Assembly (NCBI GenBank): GCA_017625755.1
Contig: JAGAKG010000022.1
Span: 16,476-80,475, forward strand
DNA from: Clostridia bacterium
GTDB lineage: Bacteria > Bacillota > Clostridia > Oscillospirales > CAG-272
Length of the DNA stretch: 64,000 nucleotides
Direction: 5' to 3'
Shown here in pieces: positions 16,860-26,238 of this stretch. How positions within the stretch are numbered: the first letter of the stretch is position 1; every line of letters begins with the position of its first letter. Made by a program: the position numbers and the translations under genes. The notes under the pieces were generated by a model that saw only the letters and a list, made by a program, of their open reading frames with translations, was not told the origin of the DNA and did no database searches.

Positions 16860-18653
16860 ATGGCAGAATTTTTAACGGCAAATGACAAAAGAGACGCGTA
16901 TTGCGCCGAGCTTTCGACGGCAGACCTCGGCAAAAGAGTATGCGTTATGGGTTGGGTCCAGAAGCAGAGAGACCTCGGCGCACTGATATTTATCGACCTG
17001 CGTGACAGAACGGGTATCATTCAGCTTGCTTTTGACGATAAAACCGACAGAAAGATATTCGACGAGGCTTTCGGTATCCGCGCGGAGTACACTCTTTGCG
17101 CTAAAGGTGTTGTGCGCAGACGCGGCGAGGGCGCGGTAAATAAAAATCTCCCCACGGGAGAGATAGAGATAGCGGTCGACGAGCTTAAAATACTTTCGGC
17201 TTCGGCAACTCCTCCATTTGAGATAGTTGAAAACAGTAATGTAAACGCCGAGCTGAGACTCAAATACCGTTATCTTGACCTTCGTCGCCCCGATATGCAG
17301 AGAAATATCATCGCGCGCTCGAAGATAGGTAAGATAGCGAGAGACTATTACGCGGCTAACGGATTTATAGATATCGAAACACCTAACCTCTGTAAGCCCA
17401 CGCCCGAGGGCGCGAGAGACTATCTCGTTCCCAGCCGTGTGCATCAGGGCAAGTTTTACGCGCTTCCTCAGTCGCCCCAGCTCTATAAGCAGCTGCTTAT
17501 GGTATCGGGCTACGACAGATATTTCCAGATTGCCCGTTGCTTCCGCGACGAGGACCTCAGAGCAGACCGTCAGCCCGAGTTCACACAGATAGACACAGAG
17601 ATGTCCTTCGTTACGGCTGACGATGTTATGAAGATGCACGAGGGCTTTATCAAGTATCTGTTCCGTGAATACTTCGGTCGTGAGCTTGATTACGACTTCA
17701 TTCGTATGCCCTATGCGGAGGCTATGAGCCGTTTTGGCTCGGATAAGCCCGATATAAGATTCGGTTTTGAGCTTACCGATATTTCCGAGGCGGTAAGAAA
17801 GAGCGAGTTCAAGGTGTTCGCAGGTACGATAGAGAACGGCGGATCTGTAAGAGGAATAAATGTCAAGGGCGGCGCGCGCTTCTCGAGAAAAGAGATAGAT
17901 TCGCTGACCGAGGTTGCAAAGACCTATAAGGCAAAGGGACTTGCTTGGCTCAAGTGGGCAGAGAACGGAGATATCTCATCCTCGTACGCTAAATTCCTCA
18001 GCGAGGAAGAGAACGAGGCTGTCAAGAATATTCTTGGAGCTGAGGCAGGCGACCTGCTCCTTATCGTTGCCGACAAGAATAAGGTCGTATTTGACGCGCT
18101 TGGCGCTCTGCGTTGCGAGTGTGCAAAGAGAATGGGACTGCTTGACCCGATGGATTTCAAGTTCCTCTGGGTTACAGAGTTCCCGCTGCTTGAGTATAGC
18201 GAGGAGGACGAGCGCTTCTACGCTATGCACCATCCCTTCACAGCTCCTATGGACGAGGATCTGCAGTATCTCGATAGCGATCCCGCGAGGGTCAGAGCAA
18301 AGGCATACGATATCGTGCTTAACGGTACCGAGCTTGGCGGCGGCTCTGTGAGAATTCACGACTGTGAGATTCAGTCGAAGATGTTCTCGGTGCTTGGAAT
18401 GAGTGAGGAGGAGGCTAACGATAAGTTCGGATATCTTATTGAGGCGTTCAAGTATGGCGTACCGCCCCACGGCGGACTTGCCTTCGGATTTGACCGTTTG
18501 GTAACGCTCCTGCTCGGACTTGAGGATATCAGAGATGTTATCGCATTCCCGAAGGTACAGAACGCGTCCGAGCTTATGACGAAATGTCCTTCCGAGCCCG
18601 ACCCCAAGGGACTTGCAGAGCTTGGCATTGCCATAGTCGCAAACGAGCAGTAA
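16860..18653 (+). CDS. aspS: Aspartyl-tRNA synthetase
   Basis: Class II synthetase of 597 residues, the normal bacterial length. It has an N-terminal OB-fold anticodon domain (VCVMGWVQKQRDLGALIFID), the core with motif 2 FRDEDLRADRQPEFTQID, a GAD insertion (about 300-420) and motif 3 GGLAFGFDRLVTLLLG. The start follows AAGGAAGG by 8 bases. It lies between a PRTase gene and a DUF896 gene on one transcript, closed by a terminator at 18878. Discriminating versus non-discriminating specificity cannot be told from sequence alone; no gatCAB is in the window. Confidence 0.96.
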   Translation: MAEFLTANDKRDAYCAELSTADLGKRVCVMGWVQKQRDLGALIFIDLRDRTGIIQLAFDDKTDRKIFDEAFGIRAEYTLCAKGVVRRRGEGAVNKNLPTGEIEIAVDELKILSASATPPFEIVENSNVNAELRLKYRYLDLRRPDMQRNIIARSKIGKIARDYYAANGFIDIETPNLCKPTPEGARDYLVPSRVHQGKFYALPQSPQLYKQLLMVSGYDRYFQIARCFRDEDLRADRQPEFTQIDTEMSFVTADDVMKMHEGFIKYLFREYFGRELDYDFIRMPYAEAMSRFGSDKPDIRFGFELTDISEAVRKSEFKVFAGTIENGGSVRGINVKGGARFSRKEIDSLTEVAKTYKAKGLAWLKWAENGDISSSYAKFLSEEENEAVKNILGAEAGDLLLIVADKNKVVFDALGALRCECAKRMGLLDPMDFKFLWVTEFPLLEYSEEDERFYAMHHPFTAPMDEDLQYLDSDPARVRAKAYDIVLNGTELGGGSVRIHDCEIQSKMFSVLGMSEEEANDKFGYLIEAFKYGVPPHGGLAFGFDRLVTLLLGLEDIRDVIAFPKVQNASELMTKCPSEPDPKGLAELGIAIVANEQ

Positions 18654-18666
18654 CAGGGAATCTACT

Positions 18667-18870
18667 ATGGAAAGAGCAAAGTTAGACAGAATCAACGAGC
18701 TTGCGAGAAAGTCCAAGGAGACACCGCTCTCCGAGGAGGAGCTTGCCGAGCAGAAGGCGCTCCGTGAGGAATATGTCGCGGAGATAAGAGCGTCGTTTGG
18801 CTCAACGCTCGCGCATACGGTCATTCAGCGCCCCGACGGCACAAAGGAACCGCTTAAAAAGAAAAAATAA
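18667..18870 (+). CDS. DUF896 family small protein (YnzC-like)
   Basis: A 67-residue, highly charged, two-helix protein. The segments INELARKSKETPLSEEE and EQKALREEYV are hallmarks of the DUF896 family found across Firmicutes. The Bacillus relative YnzC folds as a helical hairpin; function is unproven. It lies 13 bp behind aspS with a weak GGGA ribosome site, so it may be translationally linked to aspS. The C-terminus ends in a run of Lys. Confidence 0.85.
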   Translation: MERAKLDRINELARKSKETPLSEEELAEQKALREEYVAEIRASFGSTLAHTVIQRPDGTKEPLKKKK

Positions 18871-18877
18871 TGAAAAC

Positions 18878-18912
18878 AAAGAGGGAGAAGCATCGGCTTC
18901 TCCCTCTTTTCT
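18878..18912 (+). terminator. Terminator of the aspS operon
   Basis: A perfect 14-bp stem AAAGAGGGAGAAGC/GCTTCTCCCTCTTT, ATCG loop, followed by TCTG. Confidence 0.88.
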
Positions 18913-19023
18913 GTAAACCGCCCCACCATAGCGGCAGCTTAGAGCGTAAATATGCGAATGAATTTAGTCAAACACCGTGGTGGCGACCATCGTCAAATAC
19001 TACCTGATATTTCTTTAATGTTT

Positions 19024-20598
19024 TCAATTCTCCCTCAACAAAGAAAATCCTCGTCTCAGCTTATTCGGTCTGAGCGAGCCCAGAAGCGTGAGCAAAAGCA
19101 GGTATATGATAGCGCTCAGTATTATATGCGATATTATCTGCACACTTCCCGTGAGTAAGTTGAATACAGGCAGGAGCGAAAGATATTTCACGGCGCTTGA
19201 GGACAGAATTATAGCCATAAGCGGTGCGAAAACAAGCCTTGCAATTCTTGGCTTGAATTGGCTGACGCTAAGCAACCGTGTGATACTGAGCGTGGCGTTT
19301 ATGATTTCGGTGAAATATACCGTGATAATATATCCGTTTATCCCGAGGGCGGGGAGCAATATTACTACGAGAATGACCGAAAGCAGGGAATCGATAATAT
19401 TCACCCCCATAGAATAGACCTGCTCGCCAAGCCCCTTGAGTATCGCGTCGACCGCCGTGTCAAGATACATTATCGGAATCAGCGGCGCTATCATTCTTAT
19501 GTATCTTCCCGCGTCTGAGGCGGGGTATATCATATTTCCAAGCTCGTATGAGAAGCACATCATTATTCCCGCCGTGCCGATGGCGAATATCAGGGCGGAT
19601 TCAAAGACATTTGAGATTATGCGGTTCACAATATCTCCGCGACCTGCCGCTCGAGCCTCGGATATCTCGGGAACGAGCAGTCCCGCAAAGGAGGAAAGGA
19701 TAGCGGAGGGGAAAAATATTATCGGAAAGACCATACTGTGAACCGTTCCGTACGCTCTCAGGGAATGGCTGCGCGAGGCACCGCTCCGCTCAAGCCCCCA
19801 CGGTATCAGTATATGCTCCACGGTTATCAGCCCGGAGCGCAGATATGCGCTGAACGCCACGGGCAGAGCTATGCCGAGAAGCTTACGCCGCACGAGTCTG
19901 CCGTCGGGGGAGTTTGCTGTATTTGAGCTTACCTTCTTTTCGGCAAGATACATCAGTACCTGAAACAAGAAAGAGACAAGCTCGGCAATCGCGCCGCCTG
20001 CCACCACGCACAAACAGGCACTTTCGACATCGTTTGCGAAAAAATATGTCAGCAGAATGACGCAGATAAATATTTTTATTATCTGCTCGACTACCTGTGT
20101 GGCGGCGTTTTTATATACCCGCCTGACTGCGCTGAAATAACCGCTCAGCGCCGAGGAGAGCGATATCGGAATAAGCGTCAGGGAGAGAAGCCGCAGAGAG
20201 CTGATGCATCTGCCGTCCTTCAATAGCGAAAGACTTAGGAAAGGGGCAAGAAAATAGAGTAATAACGAGGAAAGCGCGCCGAAAAAAAGACTGTAAAGAA
20301 GACATTTCCTCATAACAACCCTGACGGCGGCGCTCCTTGCTCTGACTTCCCGTATCCCCGCCGTGGAAAGCTCTCCCATAGCCTCGGAGACGAGCCTCGT
20401 TGCGGCGAGATTTATTCCCGAGGTGGCGAGAGTTATTGCAAAGCCGTATACCGTGGATATGAGCGTGAAAAGTCCCATAGCCTCGGCGCCTACCTTGTTT
20501 GAAATATAAACATTGAAGCTCACCCCCACGCCCCTCATTGCAAGCGAGACCGCGGTGAGAAGTATTCCGTTGAAAATAAATTGCTTGAATTTGTTCAT
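19024..20598 (-). CDS. SpoVB-like oligosaccharide flippase (MOP superfamily)
   Basis: Polytopic membrane protein of 524 residues with 12-14 hydrophobic segments, resembling SpoVB/YkvU/MurJ-type flippases that move lipid-linked precursors across the membrane. The N-terminal GILLTAVSLAMRGVGVSFNV and GLFTLISTVYGFAITLATSG are typical of SpoVB-like proteins. In spore formers such proteins act in cortex synthesis, but non-sporulating Clostridia also carry them. AAGGA lies 12 bases before the ATG. It is a single gene, divergent from rubredoxin. Confidence 0.85.
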   Translation of the reverse strand: MNKFKQFIFNGILLTAVSLAMRGVGVSFNVYISNKVGAEAMGLFTLISTVYGFAITLATSGINLAATRLVSEAMGELSTAGIREVRARSAAVRVVMRKCLLYSLFFGALSSLLLYFLAPFLSLSLLKDGRCISSLRLLSLTLIPISLSSALSGYFSAVRRVYKNAATQVVEQIIKIFICVILLTYFFANDVESACLCVVAGGAIAELVSFLFQVLMYLAEKKVSSNTANSPDGRLVRRKLLGIALPVAFSAYLRSGLITVEHILIPWGLERSGASRSHSLRAYGTVHSMVFPIIFFPSAILSSFAGLLVPEISEARAAGRGDIVNRIISNVFESALIFAIGTAGIMMCFSYELGNMIYPASDAGRYIRMIAPLIPIMYLDTAVDAILKGLGEQVYSMGVNIIDSLLSVILVVILLPALGINGYIITVYFTEIINATLSITRLLSVSQFKPRIARLVFAPLMAIILSSSAVKYLSLLPVFNLLTGSVQIISHIILSAIIYLLLLTLLGSLRPNKLRRGFSLLREN

Positions 20599-20841
20599 TT
20601 CGGGCGGCAGTCCTTAAAAAATATTTTATGGTAATCAATATGCCGAAAAAGTAGCCTTTTAGACTAAGCGCGGCTCAAAAAGCTGTGTCGTATCCGAAAA
20701 GCGGCTCATATACTTGAAATAAATGCGGATAGAACATCAAAAACTTAGTATGTCTTTTTAAATTTTTTGGGAATTTTTGTCGATATTTTCGTATATCTTT
20801 CACAAAGATGCACGAGAGCTGAAAAAAACGCAAAAATTATC
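20599..20841. other. Intergenic region between divergent genes
   Basis: AT-rich spacer between the flippase gene (minus) and rubredoxin (plus). Only the rubredoxin promoter at its right end is clear. No ORF, RNA gene or strong hairpin was seen in the rest. Confidence 0.6.
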
Positions 20842-20870
20842 TTGACAAGATATAGCAGAGATATTATTAT
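20842..20870 (+). promoter_or_regulatory. Promoter of rubredoxin
   Basis: TTGACA (20842-20847), 17 bp, TATTAT (20865-20870). Confidence 0.78.
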
Positions 20871-20903
20871 ATATATTGCAAATTTTACTTATCAGGAGGC
20901 TTT

Positions 20904-21095
20904 ATGAAATTCATTTGTGCTCTTTGCGGATACAACTATAAATCAAAGGAGGGAGACCCTGAAAACGGAGTAGCTCCGGGAACATATTTTGAGGATATAA
21001 GCGATGATTGGATCTGTCCTCTTTGCGGAGCTTCAAAAGAAGATTTTGAGGTTATTGAGGACGAGGACGATATTACTGACGACGAGGAATTTTGA
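20904..21095 (+). CDS. Rubredoxin
   Basis: A 63-residue electron carrier with one Fe(SCys)4 centre bound by CALCGY and [11 protein letters not shown]. An unusually long acidic tail ([13 protein letters not shown]) follows the core. AGGAGG lies 6 bases before the ATG. It probably passes electrons to rubrerythrin or other peroxide and superoxide reductases. Monocistronic between a consensus promoter and a terminator. Confidence 0.95.
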   Translation: MKFICALCGYNYKSKEGDPENGVAPGTYFEDISDDWICPLCGASKEDFEVIEDEDDITDDEEF

Positions 21096-21111
21096 GTTAG
21101 CTGATATTTTT

Positions 21112-21142
21112 ATGCGCCGATGAAAAATCGGCGCATTTTTTT
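21112..21142 (+). terminator. Terminator of rubredoxin
   Basis: A 10-bp stem ATGCGCCGAT/ATCGGCGCAT with a GAAAA loop and a run of six T. Confidence 0.92.
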
Positions 21143-21174
21143 GTCCCGCGTGCTTAAATAATTTGCAAGACCTA

Positions 21175-21203
21175 TTGTAAAATATAAAATAATTTGGTAT
21201 AAT
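21175..21203 (+). promoter_or_regulatory. Promoter of nagA
   Basis: TTGTAA (21175-21180), 17 bp, TATAAT (21198-21203). Confidence 0.65.
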
Positions 21204-21246
21204 TAATATATATTGCTATAATTTGGCCGTTTTAGGGAGTGATTTT

Positions 21247-22383
21247 ATGATTATAAAAAACGGTTTGGTGTTCAATAGCGAAACACTCAGGTTCGATGCG
21301 AAGAATATAGCCGTTGAAAACGGAGTTATATCGGATTTTTTATATAAGAATGTCAACGGCGATGATGTTATCGACGCAAAGGGAGCAAGGATAATCCCGG
21401 GTCTTGTCGATATTCACACTCACGGCAGAGCGGGATATGATTTCGACGGGGCGAGTGAGTCCGAGCTTCACACGCTTGCGCGCTCTTATGCTATGAGCGG
21501 AGTTACCTGCGTAATGCCAACTATCGCGTCGGTTCCTCTCTCTCAGATGCTCAGCGCGACCGACCGTGTAAACAGATTTTCTCCCGCAGACGGGGAAGCC
21601 TCATTTTGCGGAGTTCACTTTGAGGGAAGATATCTCAACCCGAAAAAGAAGGGCGCTCACGCAGAGGAGTTTCTGGCGCCTCTTGACGCATCCGAGCTTG
21701 ACGCGGAGGTTTTCCGAATGTGTCGGGCATTCCATGTCAGCGCCGCATACGAGCTTGACGGCGACGGCTCATTTATGCGTAAGCTTCATGAGCTTGGAGC
21801 GACTGCCTCGCTCGCGCACACTATGGCGACATACGAGGAAGCTAAGCTCGCCGAGGAGAGAGGTATCGTTGCATATACGCATACCTTCAACGCAATGCCG
21901 CCGCTTCATCATAGAGACGGTGGGGCAGTATGCGCAGCTCTTGAAGGCGATAAATTCGCGGAATTTATCTGCGACGGAGTACATATCTCTCCCGAAATGA
22001 TGAGGTTTGCATACAGGCTCACAACTCATAAAAGAGCTGTGCTTGTGACCGACTCGATAGAGGCGACAGACTGCGCCGACGGAGATTATTCAATCGCGGG
22101 CTGCGCGGTGACGGTGAAGAACGGACGGGCGACTCTTGCGGACGGAACGCTCGCGGGCAGTACGCTGAATCTCCTTGACGCCGTGAAAAATCTTATGAGC
22201 TTCTGCTCGGCTCCGCTCAGCCACGCGCTTATCTGCGCCACGGCAAATCCCTGCCGTACGGTTGGAGTTTATGATAAATACGGTTCTATTGATATCGGAA
22301 AATCGGCAGATATGATTATACTGCAAAAAACAGGGGAGATAGCCGTGGATAAGGTTATCGTAAGAGGAACGGTTATCGACTGA
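21247..22383 (+). CDS. nagA: N-acetylglucosamine-6-phosphate deacetylase
   Basis: Amidohydrolase-fold enzyme of 378 residues that converts GlcNAc-6-P to glucosamine-6-P in amino-sugar and cell-wall recycling. Seen: metal-site DIHTHGRAGYDFDG, the HFEGRYLNPKKKGAH block (usual family form EGPFLNPxKKGAH, so Pro is Arg here), the CDGVHISPEM region and the catalytic Asp region LVTDSIEATD. The start at 21247 has GGGAG 7 bases upstream; an in-frame TTG 24 bp earlier lacks a site. No nagB is adjacent. A membrane protein follows after 14 bp. Confidence 0.9.
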   Translation: MIIKNGLVFNSETLRFDAKNIAVENGVISDFLYKNVNGDDVIDAKGARIIPGLVDIHTHGRAGYDFDGASESELHTLARSYAMSGVTCVMPTIASVPLSQMLSATDRVNRFSPADGEASFCGVHFEGRYLNPKKKGAHAEEFLAPLDASELDAEVFRMCRAFHVSAAYELDGDGSFMRKLHELGATASLAHTMATYEEAKLAEERGIVAYTHTFNAMPPLHHRDGGAVCAALEGDKFAEFICDGVHISPEMMRFAYRLTTHKRAVLVTDSIEATDCADGDYSIAGCAVTVKNGRATLADGTLAGSTLNLLDAVKNLMSFCSAPLSHALICATANPCRTVGVYDKYGSIDIGKSADMIILQKTGEIAVDKVIVRGTVID

Positions 22384-22397
22384 TTATCGGAGGATTT

Positions 22398-23153
22398 ATG
22401 CTCACAAATAAAGAAATAAGAAAAAGGGCGTCGGCAATGGCACTTGAGTCGGGGACGCTTTTAAAGCTCTCGCTCGGCGTATGTTTTTGCGTCGCGTCCG
22501 CTATGATACCCTTCTTGATATCGAGCTTGCTCGCCGAATTCGCGTCTCTCGGAGCAGAGGAGCCGAATCTTGTCGTCTCACTTGATATGATTGCTTTGGG
22601 TATCTTGCTTGCGGTCTTTCTGACCTTGCCCGTGATTGGCGGATTTTTCGGAATGGCGTACAAGCTATATCACGCTGAGAAGGTACATCTTGCGTACATT
22701 TTTTCACCGTTTGCGTCGGCAAAGAAATATTTCGGGATAGTTTTCGCGGGGGGACTGATGCTCCTCAGACTTGTGGCGATAATAAGTATTCCCGTTGCCG
22801 TCGCCACGCTTATGAGCGGTGTGAACCTTTTCGAAGATGCTTTTCTGAACGGTCTGCTGAGCGGATTGGCGGTCGGTGGGGCTGTTGCGCTGGCACTCTT
22901 GTTTGCCGTGTGTACTATGCAAATGTATTTCGTGCCATACTTTTTGTGCCGCGGTTTTGGCGTGACAGAGTCAATCTCAAAAAGCCGTGCGCTGCTCAAA
23001 AAAAGAAAGGGCAAGCTTATAGGATATATTCTTGGATTTACGGGGATATTTCTGCTCTCGCTGCTGACAGTCGGAGCACTTTTCGTGGTATATACGATAC
23101 CGCTTATGATTTTCGCGTATTTTATTTACGCAGACCAACTGACATCAATATAA
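22398..23153 (+). CDS. Integral membrane protein, DUF975-like
   Basis: A 251-residue protein with about six hydrophobic segments and the layout of the DUF975 family of Firmicutes: a cytoplasmic start LTNKEIRKRASAMA, paired helices, a conserved ESISKSRALLKKRKGKLI loop, and a C-terminal hydrophobic pair. Function unknown for the family. GGAGG lies 6 bases before the ATG. It follows nagA by 14 bp and precedes metG by 45 bp. Confidence 0.65.
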   Translation: MLTNKEIRKRASAMALESGTLLKLSLGVCFCVASAMIPFLISSLLAEFASLGAEEPNLVVSLDMIALGILLAVFLTLPVIGGFFGMAYKLYHAEKVHLAYIFSPFASAKKYFGIVFAGGLMLLRLVAIISIPVAVATLMSGVNLFEDAFLNGLLSGLAVGGAVALALLFAVCTMQMYFVPYFLCRGFGVTESISKSRALLKKRKGKLIGYILGFTGIFLLSLLTVGALFVVYTIPLMIFAYFIYADQLTSI

Positions 23154-23198
23154 TACAAACAATATAAATAATCAAGAGACAGAAGGAAGGAATTTGAA

Positions 23199-25154
23199 AT
23201 GAACGAAAAATTTTATATAACGACAGCGATTGCCTACGCTTCAAAGAAGCCTCACTTCGGAAACACCTACGAGGCAATTATGACCGACGCGCTTACACGC
23301 TATCGCCGCGAGATGGGATACGATGTGTTTATGTGTACGGGTACCGATGAGCACGGACAGAAGATAGAGGACCTTGCGCGTGACGCGGGTATAACCCCCA
23401 AGGCGTATGTAGACGGAGTTGCGGGAGAGATAAAAGAGCTGTGGGATAATATGAATGTCAAGTACGACCACTTTATTCGTACGACAGACGATTATCATGA
23501 AGCCGCTGTAAAGAAGATGTTTACTCGCTTCTATGAGCAGGGAGATATATACAAGAGCCGTTACGAGGGCTGGTACTGCGTACCCTGCGAGTCCTTCTTC
23601 ACCGAAACCCAGGCGGTCGATTGCAAGTGTCCCGACTGCGGACGCCCCGTCCAGAGGGCAAGTGAGGAAGCCTACTTCTTCAATATGAAAAAGTACGCCG
23701 ACAGACTTATGACCTACATCGAGGAGCATCCCGAGTTTATCGAGCCCGAGAGCCGCAAGAAGGAGATAGTCAATAACTTCCTCAAGGCGGGACTTCAGGA
23801 CCTCTGCGTTTCGCGTACATCCTTCAGCTGGGGAATCCCCGTTGAGATAGACCCCAAGCATGTTACCTATGTCTGGCTCGACGCACTGACCAACTATATC
23901 ACGGCTCTCGGCTACGATCCCGATAAGAACTATGAGGAGCAGAGCGAAAAGTTCAAGAAATACTGGCCTGCCGATGTTCACATAATCGGTAAGGATATTA
24001 TCCGATTCCATACAATATACTGGCCGATATTCCTTATGGCGCTCGACCTGCCTCTGCCTAAGAAGGTGTTTGCGCATCCGTGGTTCAATTTCGGAATGGA
24101 TAAGATGTCCAAGTCCCGCGGAAATGTTATCTATGCCGATAAGCTCGCTGAGAAATTCACGGTTGACGGAGTAAGATATTACGCGCTCGCCGAGATGCCC
24201 TACGCAAACGACGGCTCTATCACATACGAGAATGTTATAAAGCGCTTCAATACCGACCTTGTCAATAACCTCGGAAACCTTGTGAAGCGTACTCTTGATA
24301 TGCAGAAAAAGTATTTCGGCGGAGTTATTCAGGAGCCCTCGGCACATGAGGAGCTTGACGGTGAAATCGTTGCGGCTTGCGTAAAGGCATATGAAAAGGT
24401 AGTCGAGAATATGGAAGCCTACCGCATTGCGGACGCGCTCGAGGAGATATTTGAGATGCTCTCACGCGCGAATAAGTATATCGACGAAACGACCCCTTGG
24501 ACACTTGCCAAGGACGAAATCAAGAGAGAGAGACTCGGAACCGTGCTTTACACACTTCTCGAGGCTATCCGTTGGGGAGCTGTGCTGCTTCACCCCTTTA
24601 TTCCTGCAACCGCAGAGGAGATACTCTCCGAGCTTAATACAGATGTGTGCGGATATTCCTCTATCGGTACCGCAGATCGCTTCGGCGCTCTCAAGGCGGG
24701 AAGCACGGTTAAGGATTCCAAGGTTCTCTTTGCCCGTATGGACGAGGCAAAGGTTCTTGCCGAGTTTGAGGCGGAGAGACAGAAGCAGATAGCCGAGGCA
24801 AAGGCAAACGAGATAGAGAAGCCCGAGCCCTGTGAGCCCGTGGGAATAGAGAGCTTTATGGCGCTCGAGCTGAGAAGCGCGAAGATAATCTCTTGCGAGA
24901 AGGTGCCGAAGGCAAAGAAGCTCCTTTGTATGCAGGTAGACCTCGGATACGAAAAGAGACAGGTCGTCTCGGGTATCGCGGCGCACTATACCCCCGAGGA
25001 GCTTATCGGCAAGAAGGTCGTGCTTGTGGCAAATCTTAAGCCCGCGAAGCTCTGCGGAATAGAGTCGCAGGGAATGATACTTGCGAGCGGTGAGGAAAAG
25101 GTTCGCGTGGTATTCCTCTCGGATGACACACCTCTCGGAGAAAGAATAAGATAA
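23199..25154 (+). CDS. metG: Methionyl-tRNA synthetase
   Basis: Class I synthetase of 651 residues. ATP signature AYASKKPHFGNTYEA (HFGN form), a zinc knuckle with CVPCES and CKCPDCGRP, KMSKSRGN near residue 305, an anticodon-binding helical domain, and a C-terminal EMAP-II/Arc1p-like tRNA-binding domain (from about residue 550: FMALELRSAKIISCEKVP). The two Cys pairs and the C-terminal OB-fold give the usual Bacillus-type dimeric enzyme. AAGGAAGG lies 9 bases before the ATG. No T-box is visible upstream. Confidence 0.96.
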   Translation: MNEKFYITTAIAYASKKPHFGNTYEAIMTDALTRYRREMGYDVFMCTGTDEHGQKIEDLARDAGITPKAYVDGVAGEIKELWDNMNVKYDHFIRTTDDYHEAAVKKMFTRFYEQGDIYKSRYEGWYCVPCESFFTETQAVDCKCPDCGRPVQRASEEAYFFNMKKYADRLMTYIEEHPEFIEPESRKKEIVNNFLKAGLQDLCVSRTSFSWGIPVEIDPKHVTYVWLDALTNYITALGYDPDKNYEEQSEKFKKYWPADVHIIGKDIIRFHTIYWPIFLMALDLPLPKKVFAHPWFNFGMDKMSKSRGNVIYADKLAEKFTVDGVRYYALAEMPYANDGSITYENVIKRFNTDLVNNLGNLVKRTLDMQKKYFGGVIQEPSAHEELDGEIVAACVKAYEKVVENMEAYRIADALEEIFEMLSRANKYIDETTPWTLAKDEIKRERLGTVLYTLLEAIRWGAVLLHPFIPATAEEILSELNTDVCGYSSIGTADRFGALKAGSTVKDSKVLFARMDEAKVLAEFEAERQKQIAEAKANEIEKPEPCEPVGIESFMALELRSAKIISCEKVPKAKKLLCMQVDLGYEKRQVVSGIAAHYTPEELIGKKVVLVANLKPAKLCGIESQGMILASGEEKVRVVFLSDDTPLGERIR

Positions 25155-25204
25155 AAGAACACCCGAGCCTCTCGGACATTCGGGAGGTCAGAGAGTTTTG
25201 GAGT

Positions 25205-25235
25205 AGGAAGCTTCTCTCGGGAAGCTTCCTCTTTC
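25205..25235 (+). terminator. Terminator-like hairpin after metG
   Basis: A 10-bp stem AGGAAGCTTC/GAAGCTTCCT, TCTCGG loop, short CTTTC tail. Confidence 0.6.
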
Positions 25236-25266
25236 AGTTGAATAAAGATATTTTTAGGAGAAAAAT

Positions 25267-26229
25267 ATGAAAATAACCGTTGCGGGATGCGGACGCTGGG
25301 GTTCGCTTATCACCTGGTATCTTGACCGTCAGGGACATTCTCTCACGCTTTACGGCAGAGAGTCGTCAGTACATATGCAGAGATTTCTCAAGGAGAGACG
25401 AAACGACCTGCTTGAGCTTGACGGAAGAATAGCGCTCTCAACATCATACGACTGCTTCAGAGACGCAGATGTAATAATAATCTCGATTGCATCTCAGGCG
25501 CTCAGAGGATTTCTTGACGAGTTGAAGCCACTCGGACTTAAAAATAAGATATTCGTTCTCTGTATGAAGGGAATAGAGATAGGAACGGGTAAAAGACTCT
25601 CCCGGATAGCGACGGAGAATATAGACGAGTCAAATAAGGTAGCGGTCTGGCTCGGCCCCGGGCATGTTCAGGAATTTTACGCGGGAATACCGAACTGTAT
25701 GGTTATCGACAGCGAGGATAATGATGTCAAAAAGCTGCTTGTTGACGAGTTCTCCAGCGACCTCATTCGCTTTTATTACGGCACGGATATTATCGGAAAC
25801 GAGATAGGCGCGGCGGCAAAAAATGTTATCGGCATCGCCGCGGGAATACTTGACGGACTCGGACTCGGCACCCTCAAGGGCGCGCTTATGTCAAGAGGAA
25901 CTCATGAGATAGCGAGACTTATCTCGGCTATGGGCGGAAGTGAGCTTTCGGCGTACGGGCTTTGCCACCTCGGTGACTACGAGGCAACGGTTTTCTCGGA
26001 GTACAGTCACAACCGTATGTTCGGAGAAAGTTTTGTGCGCGGAGATAAATATGACTCGCTTGCCGAGGGATATTATACGGTAAAGGCGCTTATGGAGCTT
26101 TCAGAAAAATACGGCGTGGAGCTGCCTATATGTGAGGCGGTATATCGGACGCTTTATTTCGGATGCGACGCAAGGGAGACTATCGACGGACTTTTCCGCA
26201 GAAGCCTGAAATATGAGCAGCCAAGGTGA
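25267..26229 (+). CDS. gpsA: Glycerol-3-phosphate dehydrogenase [NAD(P)+]
   Basis: Reduces dihydroxyacetone phosphate to sn-glycerol-3-phosphate for phospholipid synthesis. 320 residues. N-terminal Rossmann loop VAGCGRWGSLITWYL, catalytic-helix region GNEIGAAAKNVIGIAAGI with the conserved Lys, and a GDYEATVFSEYSHNR stretch replacing the family's GDLxxTxxSxxSRN. GPGHVQE replaces the usual GPSFA, so it is a divergent member. AGGAG lies 6 bases before the ATG. A TatD nuclease gene follows after 9 bp. Confidence 0.85.
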   Translation: MKITVAGCGRWGSLITWYLDRQGHSLTLYGRESSVHMQRFLKERRNDLLELDGRIALSTSYDCFRDADVIIISIASQALRGFLDELKPLGLKNKIFVLCMKGIEIGTGKRLSRIATENIDESNKVAVWLGPGHVQEFYAGIPNCMVIDSEDNDVKKLLVDEFSSDLIRFYYGTDIIGNEIGAAAKNVIGIAAGILDGLGLGTLKGALMSRGTHEIARLISAMGGSELSAYGLCHLGDYEATVFSEYSHNRMFGESFVRGDKYDSLAEGYYTVKALMELSEKYGVELPICEAVYRTLYFGCDARETIDGLFRRSLKYEQPR

Positions 26230-26238
26230 TTTGATTTA

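Noticed and set aside
23241..24347. A 368-codon antisense frame inside metG
   Set aside because: Shadow of metG; no promoter, ribosome site or recognisable motif.
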